A DNA stretch of 64,000 bases from 66-474 sp039923855 (lineage in GTDB: Bacteria > Pseudomonadota > Gammaproteobacteria > Xanthomonadales > Rhodanobacteraceae), in the NCBI GenBank assembly GCA_039923855.1, contig JBDTBW010000035.1, positions 1 through 64,000 on the forward strand. Direction: 5' to 3'. Under the pieces are notes generated by a model. The model did no database searches. It had not been told where the DNA came from and saw nothing but the letters and a program-made list of their open reading frames with translations. The position numbers were made by a program, and so were the translations under genes. Positions 62,402-64,000 of this stretch are shown here, one piece after another (the stretch's first letter is position 1; each line of letters starts with the position of its first letter).

Positions 62402-63505
62402 ATGAAGATCGATCTGCTGCGCGCCCATAACCTGCGCTGCTTCGACGCGCTGGAAATCGTTCCGGGACCGCGCCTCAACTGGCTGGTGGGGCCCAACGGC
62501 GCGGGCAAGACCAGCTTGCTCGAGGGCATCCATACACTCTCGCACGGCCGTTCATTCCGCGCAGCGGGCCGCGAAGCGATGGCTCGACGCGGCCAGTCCG
62601 GCTATGACATATATGCAGAGTTGCGGCACGAGAGTGGCAGCCGGTATCGATTGGGCATGGCGCGGGAAAATGCTCGGTGGCAAATTCGCGTCGATGGAAT
62701 CGCTTGCACGACGCTTCAGCCGCTTCTTGAGAGCTGTGCGGTAGTCTGTTTCGAGCCGGGAAGCCACGGCCTGATCGTGGGTCATTCAGAAGAACGTCGT
62801 CGTTTTCTCAATTGGGGTGTGTTCCACGTGGAACATGATTCCTTGACCTTGTGGCGGGATTACCGGCGCGTATTACGGCAGCGCAACACTCTGCTTCGCG
62901 AACAGGCGCCCGATGTTCAATTTGAACCTTGGGAACGCGAGATGGAACGCTACGCGCGTCTGCTCGAGGCCGGCCGCAAGGCATACGTAGAAAGCCTGGT
63001 CCCTAATCTACGCGCCTTTTCCGCGCGCTTTTTATCCGAGTTGGGGGAGCCCCGCTTCATTTATCGTCCCGGATGGGATCCGCAAGAGGCGCTGACAGCC
63101 CAATTGGCGGAACAACGGGATAGGGACAGGCAGCGCGGCCATACCCGGCATGGGCCGCACCGTGCGGACTGGGCCCTTGTATTCGAGCATGCGCCCGGGC
63201 GCGAATACCTGTCGCGCGGTCAAACCAAGCTGGTGGCAATGATTTGCGTGCTGGCGCAGGCGGCACAATTCGCTGAGCATGCCGGCGAGTGGCCTATCCT
63301 GTGTATTGATGATTTGGGTTCCGAGTTGGATGCGCAACACCAAGAACAGGTGCTCCAGTGGCTGACAGCGCAGCCAGTTCAGGCGTGGATCACGGCGACC
63401 GCCCCGCCTGCCGATTCAGGCCCGCCATTGACGACCGTGTTCCACGTGGAACATGGCACCATGCGCTGTATTCAAGCGCCCGTTTCACGCATTAATGACG
63501 TATAA
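62402..63505 (+). CDS. recF: DNA replication and repair protein RecF
   Basis: SMC-like ATPase loading RecA at gaps. 367 residues. Walker A GPNGAGKTSL near residue 31; signature LSRGQTKLVAM near 277; Walker B ILCIDDLGSELD near 302. Two 16-bp parS-like palindromes lie within the gene, each encoding VFHVEH, near residues 140 and 346. The last 15 residues diverge from the family. It ends 55 bp before gyrB. Confidence 0.96.
   Translation: MKIDLLRAHNLRCFDALEIVPGPRLNWLVGPNGAGKTSLLEGIHTLSHGRSFRAAGREAMARRGQSGYDIYAELRHESGSRYRLGMARENARWQIRVDGIACTTLQPLLESCAVVCFEPGSHGLIVGHSEERRRFLNWGVFHVEHDSLTLWRDYRRVLRQRNTLLREQAPDVQFEPWEREMERYARLLEAGRKAYVESLVPNLRAFSARFLSELGEPRFIYRPGWDPQEALTAQLAEQRDRDRQRGHTRHGPHRADWALVFEHAPGREYLSRGQTKLVAMICVLAQAAQFAEHAGEWPILCIDDLGSELDAQHQEQVLQWLTAQPVQAWITATAPPADSGPPLTTVFHVEHGTMRCIQAPVSRINDV
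62820..62835. promoter_or_regulatory. parS: parS-like ParB-binding site 1, inside recF
   Basis: TGTTCCACGTGGAACA, a perfect palindrome matching the Pseudomonas-type parS sequence (variant of TGTTTCACGTGAAACA). Confidence 0.85.
63438..63453. promoter_or_regulatory. parS: parS-like ParB-binding site 2, inside recF
   Basis: A second exact copy of TGTTCCACGTGGAACA, 618 bp from the first, near the 3' end of recF. Confidence 0.85.
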
Positions 63506-63560
63506 TTGAGTGTTTGCTCGCTCGCCTCGCCAACACGCCTTGATAAGGTGAAATCCACGC

Positions 63561-64000
63561 ATGAACGACACCTACGATTCAAGTAATATCAAGGTCTTGA
63601 AGGGGCTGGAAGCGGTCCGCAAGCGCCCAGGCATGTACATCGGCGATACCGACGATGGTTCCGGCCTGCACCATATGGTCTTCGAAGTGGTGGACAACGC
63701 CATCGACGAGGCGTTGGCGGGTTATTGCGACGAAGTGATCGTAACCATCCACGACGATGGCACGGTCGGTGTCAGCGACAATGGACGCGGCATTCCGGTC
63801 GACATCCATCCGGAAGAAGGCCGCTCCACCGCGGAAGTCGTGATGACGGTGCTGCATGCCGGCGGGAAATTCGACGCCAATTCCTACAAGGTTTCCGGTG
63901 GCCTGCACGGGGTGGGCGTGTCGGTGGTCAATGCGCTGTCCGAGCACCTGTGGCTCACCATCTATCGAGAGGGACAGGAGCATCGTCAGGAATACCGGCT
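63561..64000 (+). CDS. gyrB: DNA gyrase subunit B (5' part; runs off the window)
   Basis: The first 146 codons of GyrB, the ATPase subunit of gyrase. The opening NDTYDSSNIKVLKGLEAVRK (in part) leads into RPGMYIGDT, then the GHKL motif VVDNAIDEALAGY and GRGIPVDIH. SGGLHGVGVSVVNALS is the third ATP-binding motif. No defect is visible up to the window edge. Start ATG at 63561, with AAGGTG upstream. Confidence 0.97.
   Translation, partial: MNDTYDSSNIKVLKGLEAVRKRPGMYIGDTDDGSGLHHMVFEVVDNAIDEALAGYCDEVIVTIHDDGTVGVSDNGRGIPVDIHPEEGRSTAEVVMTVLHAGGKFDANSYKVSGGLHGVGVSVVNALSEHLWLTIYREGQEHRQEYR

Overview
The window is a GC-rich (roughly 65%) stretch of a gammaproteobacterial chromosome around the replication origin. 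The rightward end carries yidC-rnpA-rpmH / dnaA-dnaN-recF-gyrB, with two parS-like palindromes inside recF and an AT-rich dnaA-dnaN spacer that is the best oriC candidate. A chorismatase of the XanB2/FkbO/Hyg5 family beside an orphan acyl carrier protein, a tyrS / M23 peptidase / anmK arrangement, and a lone PulE-type ATPase next to glyQS all point to Xanthomonadales, perhaps the Rhodanobacteraceae side. The lineage is an inference from gene content; no rRNA or tRNA gene was recognised here.

Layout. 1-6.1 kb: glmS, a DUF2214 membrane protein, a PLP serine/threonine dehydratase and pepN. 6.1-15.9 kb: a Tyr/Gly/His-rich lipoprotein, mnmG, a GDSL-esterase autotransporter, a YbaY-type lipoprotein and a large secreted BNR/VPS10-like protein. 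16-24 kb: glyS-glyQ, a GspE/PilB-type ATPase, a class I amidotransferase, a rhomboid protease and an FAD oxidoreductase. 24-27.5 kb: a winged-helix/ATPase/TPR regulator and a secreted protein. 27.5-34 kb: tyrS, M23 peptidase, anmK, ampG and xth, with cell-wall recycling as a theme. 34-39 kb: pyrE, a DUF4124 protein, ACP, XanB2-like chorismatase and glmU. 39.2-41 kb: a decayed methyltransferase-nuclease gene. 42-49.7 kb: the complete atpIBEFHAGDC operon on the minus strand. 49.8-51 kb: MAPEG and glutathione S-transferase. 51.14-55.58 kb: a small genomic island. 55.6-64 kb: mnmE, yidC, rnpA, rpmH and the replication-initiation block.

The most interesting region is the island. It is bounded by an exact 18-bp direct repeat, one copy of which is the last 18 bp of mnmE including its stop codon. 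Next to mnmE lies a P4-type tyrosine integrase. The island carries four tandem integron gene cassettes without an integron integrase. Each cassette begins with bases that are the reverse complement of the R'' box of its own attC. Three cassettes certainly, and the fourth probably, encode small membrane proteins of unknown function. A 99-bp tandem duplication carrying an 18-bp perfect palindrome lies between the cassettes and the integrase.

Other unusual points: subunit a of the ATP synthase (atpB) has about 67 extra residues encoded by much lower-GC DNA. atpG is followed by a synonymously diverged copy of its own 3' end. Several atp spacers, and the xth-pyrE spacer, contain purine-tract/pyrimidine-tract palindromes. 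Palindromic REP/MITE-like elements with ends resembling CGTCATTCC...GGAATGACG recur between 35 and 51 kb.
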